Positions 8,538-15,990 of a DNA stretch of 64,000 nt are shown here, in pieces. Made by a program: the position numbers and the translations under genes. The stretch is taken from contig NZ_CP017713.1 in assembly GCF_002706425.1 (NCBI RefSeq), forward strand, positions 1,364,001 through 1,428,000, written 5' to 3'. The DNA is from Loigolactobacillus coryniformis subsp. coryniformis KCTC 3167 = DSM 20001. Lineage in GTDB: Bacteria; Bacillota; Bacilli; Lactobacillales; Lactobacillaceae. The notes under the pieces were generated by a model, which had not been told where the DNA came from, ran no database searches, and saw only the letters and a program-made list of their open reading frames with translations. The first letter of the stretch is position 1. Every line of letters begins with the position of its first letter.

Positions 8538-10028
8538 ATGAAGAAAATTAGGGGTATGACGTTTTTCTCCGCCGCGCTATTATTGACATCTAGTATGCTA
8601 GGGATAGCACAAGGTGTTTCAGCTGCGGATAAAAGTGATGTTACGACAAGTGCTTCCAAAACAGAATATACATCGGCAAAGGATCTAAAGAAAAAATATG
8701 ATGTGATCATTGTTGGTGCTGGGGGTGCAGGGATGTCAGCAGCTTTGGCGGCTAAGCAAAAAGGTTTAAAACCGGTAATTTTAGAGAAGATGCCGATTGC
8801 CGGCGGAAATACGTTAAAAGCTTCTTCGGGAATGAACGCTTCAGAGACAAAAGTGGAAAAGGCCAATGGGATAGTTGATAGTAATGAGCAATTCTATCAA
8901 GAAACACTAAAAGGCGGCCATAACAAGAATGATAAGGCATTATTGCATTACATGGTCAACCATTCTGCTAGCGCTATTGATTGGCTGGATAGCATGGGAA
9001 TGAAACTAGATAAATTGACTATTTCCGGTGGTATGAGCGTTAAACGAACGCATCGTCCACATGATGGTTCAGCAGTCGGACAATATTTAGCTACTGGTTT
9101 ATTACGTAATATTAAAAAAGACAAGATTCCATTGATAGTTAATGCGGATGTCACAAAAATTACGGAAAAAGACGATCAAGTTTCTGGTGTTAAAGTTGTC
9201 ATTAATCAAGATAAGACAAAAACAGTTAAAGCAAAAGCAGTTATTGTCACTACCGGCGGCTATGGGGCTTCCAAAGCAATGATCAAAAAATATCGACCTG
9301 ATCTAGCTAAGTACGTAACGACCAATGCAGCGGGGACAACTGGCGATGGAATCAAAATGATCCGGCAACTCGGCGGCTATACAGTTGATATGAAGCAAAT
9401 TCAAATTCACCCAACTGTTTATCAAAAACCAGCTTATTTGATTGGTGAGGCAACACGGGGTGAAGGCGGTATTTTAGTTAATAAATCTGGTGATCGTTTT
9501 ACCAATGAGTTAAATACACGAGATAAGGTATCGGCAGCCATTAATGGTCAGAGCGGTAAAATGGCTTACGTTGTTTTCGATGCTGGTGTTAAGGCACGTT
9601 CAGCCGCAGTTGATCAATATATTAAAAAAGGATTCACAAAGCAAGCTGATACGGTTGAAGATTTGGCTAAGAAAATCAATGTTCCCGCAGCTGAGTTACA
9701 GAAAACAATAACGACATGGAATCAAGATGTTGCTGCGAAGAAGGATAGCCAGTTTGAACGGACAACCGGCATGGAACATCAACTCAATCAAGGACCTTAC
9801 TATGCGATTCCTATTGCACCAGGGATTCATTATACAATGGGTGGTGTGAAGATTAATACTAAGACCCAGGTATTAAAGAAATCCGGTAAGGCTATTCCTG
9901 GTCTATATGCTGCTGGTGAAGTGGCTGGTGGTTTACATGGTTACAATCGAATTGGTGGTAATTCTGTTGCCGATATAATTATTTTTGGTCGACAGGCAGG
10001 TGAGCAGGCCGCAGCTTATATAAAATAA
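8538..10028 (+). CDS. Secreted FAD-dependent fumarate reductase-like flavoprotein
   Basis: A 496-residue FAD enzyme of the fumarate reductase/flavocytochrome c family with a Sec signal peptide (MKKIRGMTFFSAALLL... cleaved after about GVSA, residue 27). The FAD-binding motif VIIVGAGGAGMSAA is near residue 60. Fumarate-reductase signatures are all present: RGEGGILVNKSGDRF, then NELNTRD, HYTMGGV and NRIGGNS, giving the Arg and His substrate residues. The FMN_bind domain of flavinylated relatives is absent, so its electron donor must be another protein. The gene has its own promoter and terminator, is visibly richer in A+T and AAA/ATT codons than its neighbours, and so may have been acquired. Urocanate or another acrylate-type acceptor cannot be excluded. 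Confidence 0.85.
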   Translation: MKKIRGMTFFSAALLLTSSMLGIAQGVSAADKSDVTTSASKTEYTSAKDLKKKYDVIIVGAGGAGMSAALAAKQKGLKPVILEKMPIAGGNTLKASSGMNASETKVEKANGIVDSNEQFYQETLKGGHNKNDKALLHYMVNHSASAIDWLDSMGMKLDKLTISGGMSVKRTHRPHDGSAVGQYLATGLLRNIKKDKIPLIVNADVTKITEKDDQVSGVKVVINQDKTKTVKAKAVIVTTGGYGASKAMIKKYRPDLAKYVTTNAAGTTGDGIKMIRQLGGYTVDMKQIQIHPTVYQKPAYLIGEATRGEGGILVNKSGDRFTNELNTRDKVSAAINGQSGKMAYVVFDAGVKARSAAVDQYIKKGFTKQADTVEDLAKKINVPAAELQKTITTWNQDVAAKKDSQFERTTGMEHQLNQGPYYAIPIAPGIHYTMGGVKINTKTQVLKKSGKAIPGLYAAGEVAGGLHGYNRIGGNSVADIIIFGRQAGEQAAAYIK

Positions 10029-10037
10029 TAAAGTCAA

Positions 10038-10065
10038 AGCGTGATCGATTAGGTCACGCTTTTTT
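10038..10065 (+). terminator. Terminator after flavin reductase gene
   Basis: Stem AGCGTGA / TCACGCT (10038-10044 and 10054-10060) followed by a run of six T. Confidence 0.8.
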
Positions 10066-10147
10066 CTGGCATTAAATTACATGCGTTTTATTATCTTTAC
10101 GCCGCTTTCCTTGTTATGCTGGAAGAAAAGTTAAGGAAGTGATTGCA

Positions 10148-10255
10148 ATGACCAAACGGCTATGGCGCAATGTGTTGATCGGTCTATTGTTAGGCTTGTT
10201 CGTTGTGATCGTCGGGTACTTGGCGTTATTGATCCACGCGGTGGCGATCATTTGA
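10148..10255 (+). CDS. Predicted 35-residue single-span membrane peptide
   Basis: ATG at 10148 with AAGGAAG 8 bases upstream opens a 35-codon frame: a basic start MTKRLWRN followed by about 25 consecutive hydrophobic residues (VLIGLLLGLFVVIVGYLALL...). This is the profile of a real small membrane peptide or of a type I toxin-like peptide. The gene stands alone between two terminators. No homologue is recognised by eye. Confidence 0.5.
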   Translation: MTKRLWRNVLIGLLLGLFVVIVGYLALLIHAVAII

Positions 10256-10269
10256 ATTATTGGCCGGCG

Positions 10270-10298
10270 TAGACACCAATTAAATGAAGTGCTAAACT
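10270..10298 (+). promoter_or_regulatory. Predicted promoter of the MATE exporter gene
   Basis: TAGACA (10270-10275), 17-base spacer, TAAACT (10293-10298). Transcription would start near 10305, just before the palindrome at 10315 and the terminator-like hairpin at 10329. Confidence 0.5.
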
Positions 10299-10314
10299 TA
10301 TAAAATAATAGATA

Positions 10315-10378
10315 AATGAAATTTCATTCCCCAGTGCAGCGCGGTGTGTTTAGCCGTGTTGTCTGGGGGTGTTTTTTT
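10315..10378 (+). promoter_or_regulatory. Operator-like palindrome and terminator in the MATE leader
   Basis: A perfect 14-bp palindrome AATGAAATTTCATT (10315-10328) is followed at once by a long hairpin: CCCCAG...CTGGGG closing an inner CAGCGCGG/CCGTGTTG stem, then seven T (10372-10378). It lies between the predicted promoter and the exporter start, so transcripts would meet an intrinsic terminator before the gene. A 31-codon frame from ATG 10316 to TGA 10411 runs through the hairpin and overlaps the exporter start, which would suit translation-coupled attenuation, but it has no clear ribosome binding site. Confidence 0.5.
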
Positions 10379-10397
10379 GAAGGGACGGTTTATTTGG

Positions 10398-11732
10398 ATG
10401 AAAATGGATGAGATGTTTGCCCGGGCGCCGATTCCCAAAGTGTATATGCAGTTGGCGCTGCCGGTGGTGTTGGGGATGGTGGCCAGTATGGTCTACAATC
10501 TGGCCGATACATTTTTTGTCGCCCAAACCGGGAATGCGGATCTGGTGGCGGGAATCGCGTTAGGGACACCGCTATTTTCATTTATGCTGGCAGTCGGTGA
10601 TATTTTTGGCCTTGGCGGTAGCGCGGCGATCTCACGCCTGTTGGGGCAAAAGGCGCATCAGGCCAGTGCTCACTTAAGTAGTTTTTGTTTTTACGCGGCG
10701 ATCGCTTTTAGTTTAGTGCTGACGGTTTTGATGCTGGTGTTTGAGCGGCCAATTTTAGGCATGCTCGGGGTAACGGCGGCGACTTATCAGTATGCGGCTG
10801 GCTTTTACCGGATGATGGCGCTGGGGTCGACTTTTATTATCGTCTCATTGGTGCCAGGGAATATTATTCGCACCGAGGGGTTGGCAACTAAATCAATGAT
10901 CGCCACGCTGACGGGGACGTTGTTGGCGATCGTGCTCGATCCGATTTTTTTGTTTGTCTTGGATTGGGGTGCGGCTGGCGTTGGCTTAGCTAACGTGCTT
11001 GGTTACGCGGTCAATACGACGATGTTGGTTTATTTTATGGTCAAAGATTGCCAGATCCTATCGTTATCGCCAAAATTATGGCGGGTCAGCTGGGCCGACG
11101 TGCGGACGATTTTAAATATTGGGATTCCGGCGTCGTTGACTAACTTTATGCAAAGTTTTGGCGTCATGTTGTTGAACAATTATCTGGCGCTTTACGGGGC
11201 GGTGGCGATCGCGGCAATGGGCATCGTGTTGAAAATTTACATGGTGGTGATGCTGATCATGGTCGGCTTTGCCTTTGGGGCGCAACCGTTGATCGGCTAC
11301 AACTATGGTGCCGCTAATAAAGCCCGCTTTCGGGCAATCGTCCGTTTTGATTTTATGGTCGAGGTGGTCTACGCTTTGATCTGCGCGGTGATCTTGATGA
11401 TCTTTGCGCCGCAGTTAGTGGCGTTATTTATGGATAAACCAGCGATTGTTACTATGGGTACCAAAATGTTGCGGCTGTTGCTGGCGACGGCACCGTTTAT
11501 TGGCGCGATCCTAGTATTTACCACCTTATTTCAATCGATCGGTAAAGCCAGTGGGGCCTTGATCATGGCGATCACTCGTCAAGGGATCGTTTTTGCGATT
11601 GTGATCGTGCTCCTGGCGCGATTGTTTGGTTTCCAAGGTGTGATCATGGCCCAACCAGTTGCTGACGTCGTGACGTTTTTGATCGGTTACTGGTTGTATC
11701 GTCAATTAGTGGTCAAAAGTGAAGCAAAATGA
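10398..11732 (+). CDS. MATE family multidrug/Na+ antiporter
   Basis: Integral membrane exporter of the MATE family, 444 residues with about twelve hydrophobic segments in two related halves; it expels drugs or metabolites in exchange for Na+ or H+. Family features: PKVYMQLALPVVLGMVASMVYNLADTFFVAQ near the N terminus, GLGGSAAISRLLG, and the second-half repeat beginning ILNIGIPASLTNFMQS. The ATG at 10398 (AGGGA 12 bases upstream) is preferred; the frame is open to 10344 but that part overlaps the leader hairpin. ATG 10404 is an alternative. See the leader at 10315-10378 for likely regulation. Confidence 0.9.
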   Translation: MKMDEMFARAPIPKVYMQLALPVVLGMVASMVYNLADTFFVAQTGNADLVAGIALGTPLFSFMLAVGDIFGLGGSAAISRLLGQKAHQASAHLSSFCFYAAIAFSLVLTVLMLVFERPILGMLGVTAATYQYAAGFYRMMALGSTFIIVSLVPGNIIRTEGLATKSMIATLTGTLLAIVLDPIFLFVLDWGAAGVGLANVLGYAVNTTMLVYFMVKDCQILSLSPKLWRVSWADVRTILNIGIPASLTNFMQSFGVMLLNNYLALYGAVAIAAMGIVLKIYMVVMLIMVGFAFGAQPLIGYNYGAANKARFRAIVRFDFMVEVVYALICAVILMIFAPQLVALFMDKPAIVTMGTKMLRLLLATAPFIGAILVFTTLFQSIGKASGALIMAITRQGIVFAIVIVLLARLFGFQGVIMAQPVADVVTFLIGYWLYRQLVVKSEAK

Positions 11733-11832
11733 TAGCTGAAAATGCTTAAAAAGATTAGAATAACGGCAATAAAGTTTACCTGACCGTTTGTTGGTCAATG
11801 CTTTTTATATTTTGCTGATCGGAGATGCGGAT

Positions 11833-12777
11833 ATGTTAGCAATTATTGTAGGTTTAGCCATTGGGATCGGGTTACCGATGCAGACAAGTATTAATTCGCG
11901 CTTACGTCGTGCAATTGGGTCGCCTTATTTAGCCTCACTGATCTCATTTGCGATCGGGACGCTATTTTTGCTGGTTATGACGTGGCTCATGCGGCATAGT
12001 TTGTTATTTAGCTGGTCTTTATTTACCAGTCAGCCGTGGTGGTTGTGGATCGGTGGTATTCTTGGTGTCATTTATTTAACCGGGAATATTCTCTTATTCC
12101 CTAAATTAGGTAGTGTGCAAACGGTGATCATGCCGGTGTTAGGCCAGATCCTAGCCGGCTTATTGATCGATAATTTCGGTTGGTTCTCATCGCCACAAAA
12201 GCCATTATCGCTGACCCGGGTATTGGGTGCAGTATTGGTGCTGCTAGGCGTACTCGGCGTGGTGGCGCTTGATGGCTGGTTGGAGCGGCGGCATGATCGG
12301 TTGGACGCTGCGCCGAAAACTAATTCAGGTGAACTGTGGTTGTGGCGCGCGTTTGGCGTTTTAGCAGGGATGTTAAGTGCCGTTCAGACTGCGATCAATG
12401 GTCATTTAGGTCAGGTGTTGCATTCAGCGGTGGCCGCGGCTTTGGTCTCCTTTTTGGTGGGGACTTTAGGCTTGGTCCTGGTGGTGTTGGCGCTGCGGCC
12501 TAAATGGCAGTTAACCGCGCAAAAGCGGGCTACGGCGCCGTGGTGGATGTGGCTGGGCGGCATTGTTGGTGCATTATTTGTGCTCGGCAATGCATTCCTA
12601 GTACCACAAATTGGAACCGGCTTGGCAGTGGTGATCGTTTTAGTTGGCTTGATGATCGGCAGTTTGTTGATCGATCAATTCGGGTGGCTCGAATCGCAAC
12701 GTAATCCACTGACCTTAGCCCAATTGCTCGGTTTGATCGTGATGATCGCCGGCGTGGCACTGATTCGCTTATTCTAA
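11833..12777 (+). CDS. DMT superfamily transporter, DUF606 (YdcZ-like) duplicated
   Basis: A 314-residue membrane protein with about ten helices built from two copies of the DUF606 unit: the first contains GLPMQTSINSRLRRAIGSP and the second SAVQTAINGHLGQVLHSAV; both halves repeat the W-W-G-I-G pattern and a LLIDxFGW motif. Substrate unknown. ATG 11833 is chosen because GGAG lies 8 bases upstream (11821-11824); the frame is open earlier. An inverted repeat TGACC/GGTCA (about 11782-11798) lies upstream and could be an operator. Confidence 0.85.
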   Translation: MLAIIVGLAIGIGLPMQTSINSRLRRAIGSPYLASLISFAIGTLFLLVMTWLMRHSLLFSWSLFTSQPWWLWIGGILGVIYLTGNILLFPKLGSVQTVIMPVLGQILAGLLIDNFGWFSSPQKPLSLTRVLGAVLVLLGVLGVVALDGWLERRHDRLDAAPKTNSGELWLWRAFGVLAGMLSAVQTAINGHLGQVLHSAVAAALVSFLVGTLGLVLVVLALRPKWQLTAQKRATAPWWMWLGGIVGALFVLGNAFLVPQIGTGLAVVIVLVGLMIGSLLIDQFGWLESQRNPLTLAQLLGLIVMIAGVALIRLF

Positions 12778-12788
12778 AAGTCAAACCG

Positions 12789-12818
12789 CCGACATTTGGC
12801 GGCCAAGTAGGCTATAAT
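12789..12818 (+). promoter_or_regulatory. Predicted promoter of the aldo/keto reductase gene
   Basis: TATAAT at 12813-12818 with CCGACA 18 bases upstream. The -10 box is perfect, the -35 box is partial; a CCGCC/GGCGG inverted repeat overlaps the -35 side. Confidence 0.45.
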
Positions 12819-12858
12819 GAAATAGAACGAATGATTTCGGAAAGGTCGCGATTTTAAG

Positions 12859-13698
12859 ATGCAAAAGAAGTTTACCTTTGATTCTGATTTAACGGTCGAT
12901 CGGTTAGGCTATGGCACGATGCAATTACCTGGTAAAGGCGTTTGGGGCCCTGCCGCCGATGCTAAAAAAGCTGCCGCGGTTATCACGACGGCAATTGACA
13001 ACGGGGTTAATTTTATCGATACGGCTGATTCTTACGGGCCGTTTTTCGCGAACTTGTATTTAAAGGACGCGCTGCAACAACGGCCTAATAGCAAAGTGAT
13101 GGTGGCAACTAAGGTCGGTTTCACGCGCCAAGGCCCTAATCAGTGGACCGCGGTAGGCAATCCTGCTTATTTGCGCCAACAAGTTGAATTGAACTTGTTT
13201 AGTTTAGGCTTGGATCACATTGACTTGTTGCAGCTGCACCGCATTGACCCAAATTTCTCGATCGAGGAACAAGTCGGTGAATTGGCCAAATTGCAACAAG
13301 AAGGTAAGATCAAGCATATCGGCTTGAGCCAAGTTTCGGTGGAACAGATCAAAGCTGCGCAAAAGGTGGCGCCGATCGTATCCGTACAAAATCGGTATAA
13401 TTTGATCGATCGCGCGGATGAAGACGTGTTGAACTACGCCGAACAACAGCACATGGCGTTTATCCCGTGGTTCCCCTTGGCGACTGGTAAGTTGACTAAA
13501 GGCAATACCTTGTCTTCATTGGCAGAAAAGTATGACGCTACGCCAGCACAGATCGCTTTGGCGTGGTTGCTTAAACGTTCCGACGTGATCTTGCCAATTC
13601 CGGGCACCAGCTCAGAAGAACACGTTAAGCAAAATATTGCGGCACAAGAAATCGAGTTAGAAGACGCCGATTTTGATCAATTAAGTAAGCTCGCGTAA
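12859..13698 (+). CDS. Aldo/keto reductase
   Basis: NAD(P)H-dependent aldo/keto reductase of 279 residues with a TIM-barrel fold. The catalytic tetrad is visible: Asp and Tyr in DTADSYGP, Lys in VATKVGF and His in LLQLHRID; the C-terminal cofactor segment IPGTSSEEH is present. The substrate is not predictable. The gene has its own promoter and a strong terminator at 13705-13748, so it appears to be transcribed alone. Confidence 0.9.
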   Translation: MQKKFTFDSDLTVDRLGYGTMQLPGKGVWGPAADAKKAAAVITTAIDNGVNFIDTADSYGPFFANLYLKDALQQRPNSKVMVATKVGFTRQGPNQWTAVGNPAYLRQQVELNLFSLGLDHIDLLQLHRIDPNFSIEEQVGELAKLQQEGKIKHIGLSQVSVEQIKAAQKVAPIVSVQNRYNLIDRADEDVLNYAEQQHMAFIPWFPLATGKLTKGNTLSSLAEKYDATPAQIALAWLLKRSDVILPIPGTSSEEHVKQNIAAQEIELEDADFDQLSKLA

Positions 13699-13704
13699 CG
13701 CGTT

Positions 13705-13748
13705 GCCCCACCAACTCAGTGTGTTAGCTGAGTGGTGGGGCTTTTTTT
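13705..13748 (+). terminator. Terminator after aldo/keto reductase gene
   Basis: Long G+C-rich stem GCCCCACCA.ACTCAG / CTGAGTGGTGGGGC with a TGTGTTAG loop and seven T. A strong intrinsic terminator; the macrodomain gene follows 33 bases later. Confidence 0.9.
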
Positions 13749-13780
13749 ATCACGTTCATACAAAGATGGAGGGAAATTCG

Positions 13781-14287
13781 ATGATCCAAATTATTCAAGG
13801 GGATATTACGCAGATGCAAGTGGATGCGATCGTGAATGCGGCTAACACCACGTTACTGGGTGGTGGCGGTGTTGATGGTGCGATCCATCGTGCCGCGGGG
13901 CCGGAGTTGTTGGCGGCGTGTCGCCAGTTGCATGGCTGTGCCACCGGTGAGGCTAAGATCACTGCGGGGTTTCGTTTGCCGGCTAAATTTGTGATCCACA
14001 CGCCGGGACCGATTTGGCGTGATGGCACCCAAAGTGAAGCACAATTGCTGCATAATTCTTACGTCAATAGTCTGGCGTTAGCAGCGGCCCATGATTGTCA
14101 AACGGTGGCCTTTCCGTCGATCAGTACCGGCGTTTACCGTTATCCGTTGGCGCAGGCCGCTAAAATTGCGCTGACCACGATCCGTGATTTTTTGGCGACA
14201 AATACAGTGGTCAAAACGGTGACGCTGGTGTGCTTTGATCCCACTACTTTGGCGGCTTATCAACAGGTGTATCGGGAAATTGTATAG
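13781..14287 (+). CDS. Macrodomain protein (ADP-ribose / O-acetyl-ADP-ribose hydrolase type)
   Basis: 168 residues, a stand-alone macrodomain close to the YmdB/TTHA type, which deacetylates O-acetyl-ADP-ribose and removes ADP-ribose from proteins. The motifs VNAANTTLLGGGGVDGAIH (about residues 18-36) and PSISTGVYRYP are intact. The ATG at 13781 follows GGAGGG by 7 bases; the open frame upstream runs back through the terminator and is not coding. No sirtuin or ADP-ribosyltransferase gene lies beside it, so its partner is not shown by context. Confidence 0.92.
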   Translation: MIQIIQGDITQMQVDAIVNAANTTLLGGGGVDGAIHRAAGPELLAACRQLHGCATGEAKITAGFRLPAKFVIHTPGPIWRDGTQSEAQLLHNSYVNSLALAAAHDCQTVAFPSISTGVYRYPLAQAAKIALTTIRDFLATNTVVKTVTLVCFDPTTLAAYQQVYREIV

Positions 14288-14319
14288 TTAATTAATATAC
14301 AATGGATGTACTTTGATCT

Positions 14320-14328
14320 ATTCTATAC
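14320..14328 (+). repeat. Target-site duplication, left of IS982-family element
   Basis: ATTCTATAC directly before the left inverted repeat; the identical 9 bases follow the right inverted repeat at 15312-15320. Confidence 0.8.
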
Positions 14329-15311
14329 ACGCGTGGTGCTAGTTCGTCATAAAATCAAAAAAGCCTAAATTGTATACCAATATCGTCAATTCAATCTTTA
14401 ATTGAAAACCAAATAGACTACGGGTGAGATTGGTTTCAATCCCAAATTGCTGGGCTAAAATTGAAAAGCGTGACTCTATTGTCCGCCGTAACGCCTTGAG
14501 TTGACGCTTATTATGCTATTTAGCACCTTTCATATTAGAACGATAAGGCGTCCATAAGTTATAGCCTAGGGCCCTAAAACTGGTCTTGAGTTTTTTCCCA
14601 ACATAACCAACATCGGCCAAAATATTGGGACAAGGACAACCGCTAATTAGCTCAGGCGCTACCTTAGCATCATGAACTGAGGCTGCCGTGATCACATAAT
14701 TCAGAATATAGCCATTAGCCGTGACGACCATGTGGGTTTTAAACCCATAAAATGGCATTTTCTTGGTGGCATTATAGCCAATGTTGGCCTTCCCAGCAAA
14801 AATTCTAACTCTGAAATTACGAACTTTGGCACATAGTGGGTTGGGTAAACTGTCGATAATCGCTAGGTCGCCCGAATGAGCATAATCCTTAGTGATACCT
14901 GAGCGAATGGTATTGACTACTGCCAGTAATTGTTGCGCGCGGCGGTTGAAACGTGAACGTGATACCACCATTTGCCGCGGCATAAACGCTGCCATCAGAT
15001 AATAGAAGCGGCGTTGCGATTGAATTCCCAGTGTGACTTGTAAGCACAGTAAAGCTAAAAGTTTAATATCAGTAATTTTAGTATGTTCAACGTTGCGCCG
15101 CTCAATGACGCTACGCGGACAATAACGCTGATAAAGCAATGAACATAACTGGTAAAAGTAATGGAAACTAACTTGTAATTCGTGACGATTTTGCTTAAAC
15201 TTGAGGTGGTTCAACACAGTTATTACTCCTTTTAAGTTTTGTCACTTATGAGTCTAACTGGGTTGGACTTTTTTGTTAAATTTCTAAATGTTACAAACTA
15301 GCACCACACGT
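14329..15311 (-). mobile_element. IS982-family insertion sequence
   Basis: 983 bp bounded by 15-bp inverted repeats: ACGCGTGGTGCTAGT at 14329-14343 and ACTAGCACCACACGT at 15297-15311 (one mismatch). It is flanked by a 9-bp direct duplication ATTCTATAC. The size, the repeats and the encoded transposase fit IS982. The intact duplication points to a fairly recent insertion, although the transposase now has a stop codon. It sits just before the -10 region of the antitoxin gene at 15353. Confidence 0.88.
14339..15217 (-). pseudogene. IS982-family transposase, interrupted by an in-frame stop
   Basis: The reading frame from ATG 15217 gives 233 residues of an IS982 transposase (start MLNHLKFKQNRHEL; DDE aspartates in AIIDSLPNP and ILADVGYVG) and stops at a TAG at 14516-14518. 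The same frame continues for 58 more codons (HNKRQLKALRRTIESRFS... to GFFDFMTN) and ends at TAG 14339-14341, where the family normally ends. The third catalytic residue, the Glu of RRTIESRF, lies beyond the premature stop, so the short product should be inactive. A single CAG-to-TAG change would explain it. Confidence 0.88.
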
Positions 15312-15320
15312 ATTCTATAC
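15312..15320 (+). repeat. Target-site duplication, right of IS982-family element
   Basis: ATTCTATAC, identical to 14320-14328. The duplication also supplies the first bases of a TATACT box (15316-15321) likely to serve the antitoxin gene. Confidence 0.8.
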
Positions 15321-15352
15321 TTAGAATCTAAATACGTGAGGAGGAAGTTCTG

Positions 15353-15616
15353 GTGCACGAAGCTAAAACAAAAAAAATCGCAATTTCATTTAAAGTCGAT
15401 CAACATGATAAAGAATTGGCGACCGAAATTTACAAAAATCTAGGCTTGAATTTGTCAACTGCTTTTCAAATGTTTTTAAAAAAGTCAATTGCGGAAGGTG
15501 GCTTACCTTTTGATGCGCGTGATCCATTTTATAGCCAGGCTAATATTGAAAATATTCTCGCTTCAAAAAAACAGCTTGATGATGATCAAGGGGCGGTGAG
15601 CGAAGGAGATCAGTAA
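15353..15616 (+). CDS. RelB/DinJ-family antitoxin, without a partner toxin
   Basis: 87 residues. KKIAISFKVDQHDKELATEIYKNLGLNLSTAFQMFLKKSIAEGGLPF is the ribbon-helix-helix plus linker typical of DinJ antitoxins, which repress their own operon and bind a YafQ/RelE toxin. The GTG start is preceded by GAGGAGG. No toxin follows: after an AAGGAG site (15603-15608) there is an ATG at 15624 with only seven codons before TGA, and then the repeat element begins. The toxin seems to have been lost or replaced. Confidence 0.85.
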   Translation: MHEAKTKKIAISFKVDQHDKELATEIYKNLGLNLSTAFQMFLKKSIAEGGLPFDARDPFYSQANIENILASKKQLDDDQGAVSEGDQ

Positions 15617-15699
15617 GAAATCATGAAAAGTCTGCTTAATGTGTGAGACTCTTTCTGAAGTGTGGTTAGGGTGAAACAGAATTGGTTAGATTTCATTCC

Positions 15700-15853
15700 A
15701 GCGCAAGTGGACGGAACGAGTGGCGGTTTGGCGAGCTAACTTTTCCAGTTCAAAGCAAAAGCGGGTGGAAAAGTGGATCTCGCCAATACCGCATAGTTGT
15801 AAATGGTAAAACCCACCATTAACAACTATCGACACATCTGGTCCACTTGCGCT
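15700..15853. mobile_element. 154-bp structured insertion with perfect terminal inverted repeats
   Basis: Bounded by 13-bp perfect inverted repeats AGCGCAAGTGGAC (15700-15712) and GTCCACTTGCGCT (15841-15853). Inside are two long hairpins: arm 1, GCGGTTTGGCGAG (15723-15735) with CTCGCCAATACCGC (15779-15792), extended by CTTTTCC/GGAAAAG (15740-15746 and 15767-15773); arm 2, ATAGTTGTAAATGGT (15793-15807) with ACCATTAACAACTAT (15815-15829), 14 of 15 paired. Together they form a three-way junction. Copy A of the surrounding repeat lacks it, and CATTCC/CACTCC border it like an imperfect 6-bp duplication. It has no convincing gene. It could be a MITE-like element or a structured RNA gene. Confidence 0.7.
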
Positions 15854-15950
15854 TCCACTCCATCTGGCCGCAGTGGCACATGTCAGACTTAATTGTATTG
15901 CCGTCAATTGTCATTACACAATTCAAAATAGTTCAAGCTGTACGCAAAAA

Positions 15951-15990
15951 TACCAGTAGAAACAGTTAAATCTGTTTTTACTGGTATTTT
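15951..15990. terminator. Bidirectional terminator, second copy
   Basis: TACCAGTAGAAACAG (15951-15965) pairs with CTGTTTTTACTGGTA (15972-15986), one G-U pair, loop TTAAAT, then TTTTG. Near copy of the terminator at 5591-5630. Confidence 0.8.

Noticed and set aside
10256-10344. Riboswitch before the MATE gene
   Set aside because: Only about 25 bases lie between the predicted transcription start and the terminator hairpin, too few for a ligand-binding domain, and no known riboswitch motif is seen.
15686-15907. 73-codon minus-strand frame across the three-armed element
   Set aside because: It reads through the inverted repeats of the structured insertion, has no ribosome binding site and no family resemblance.
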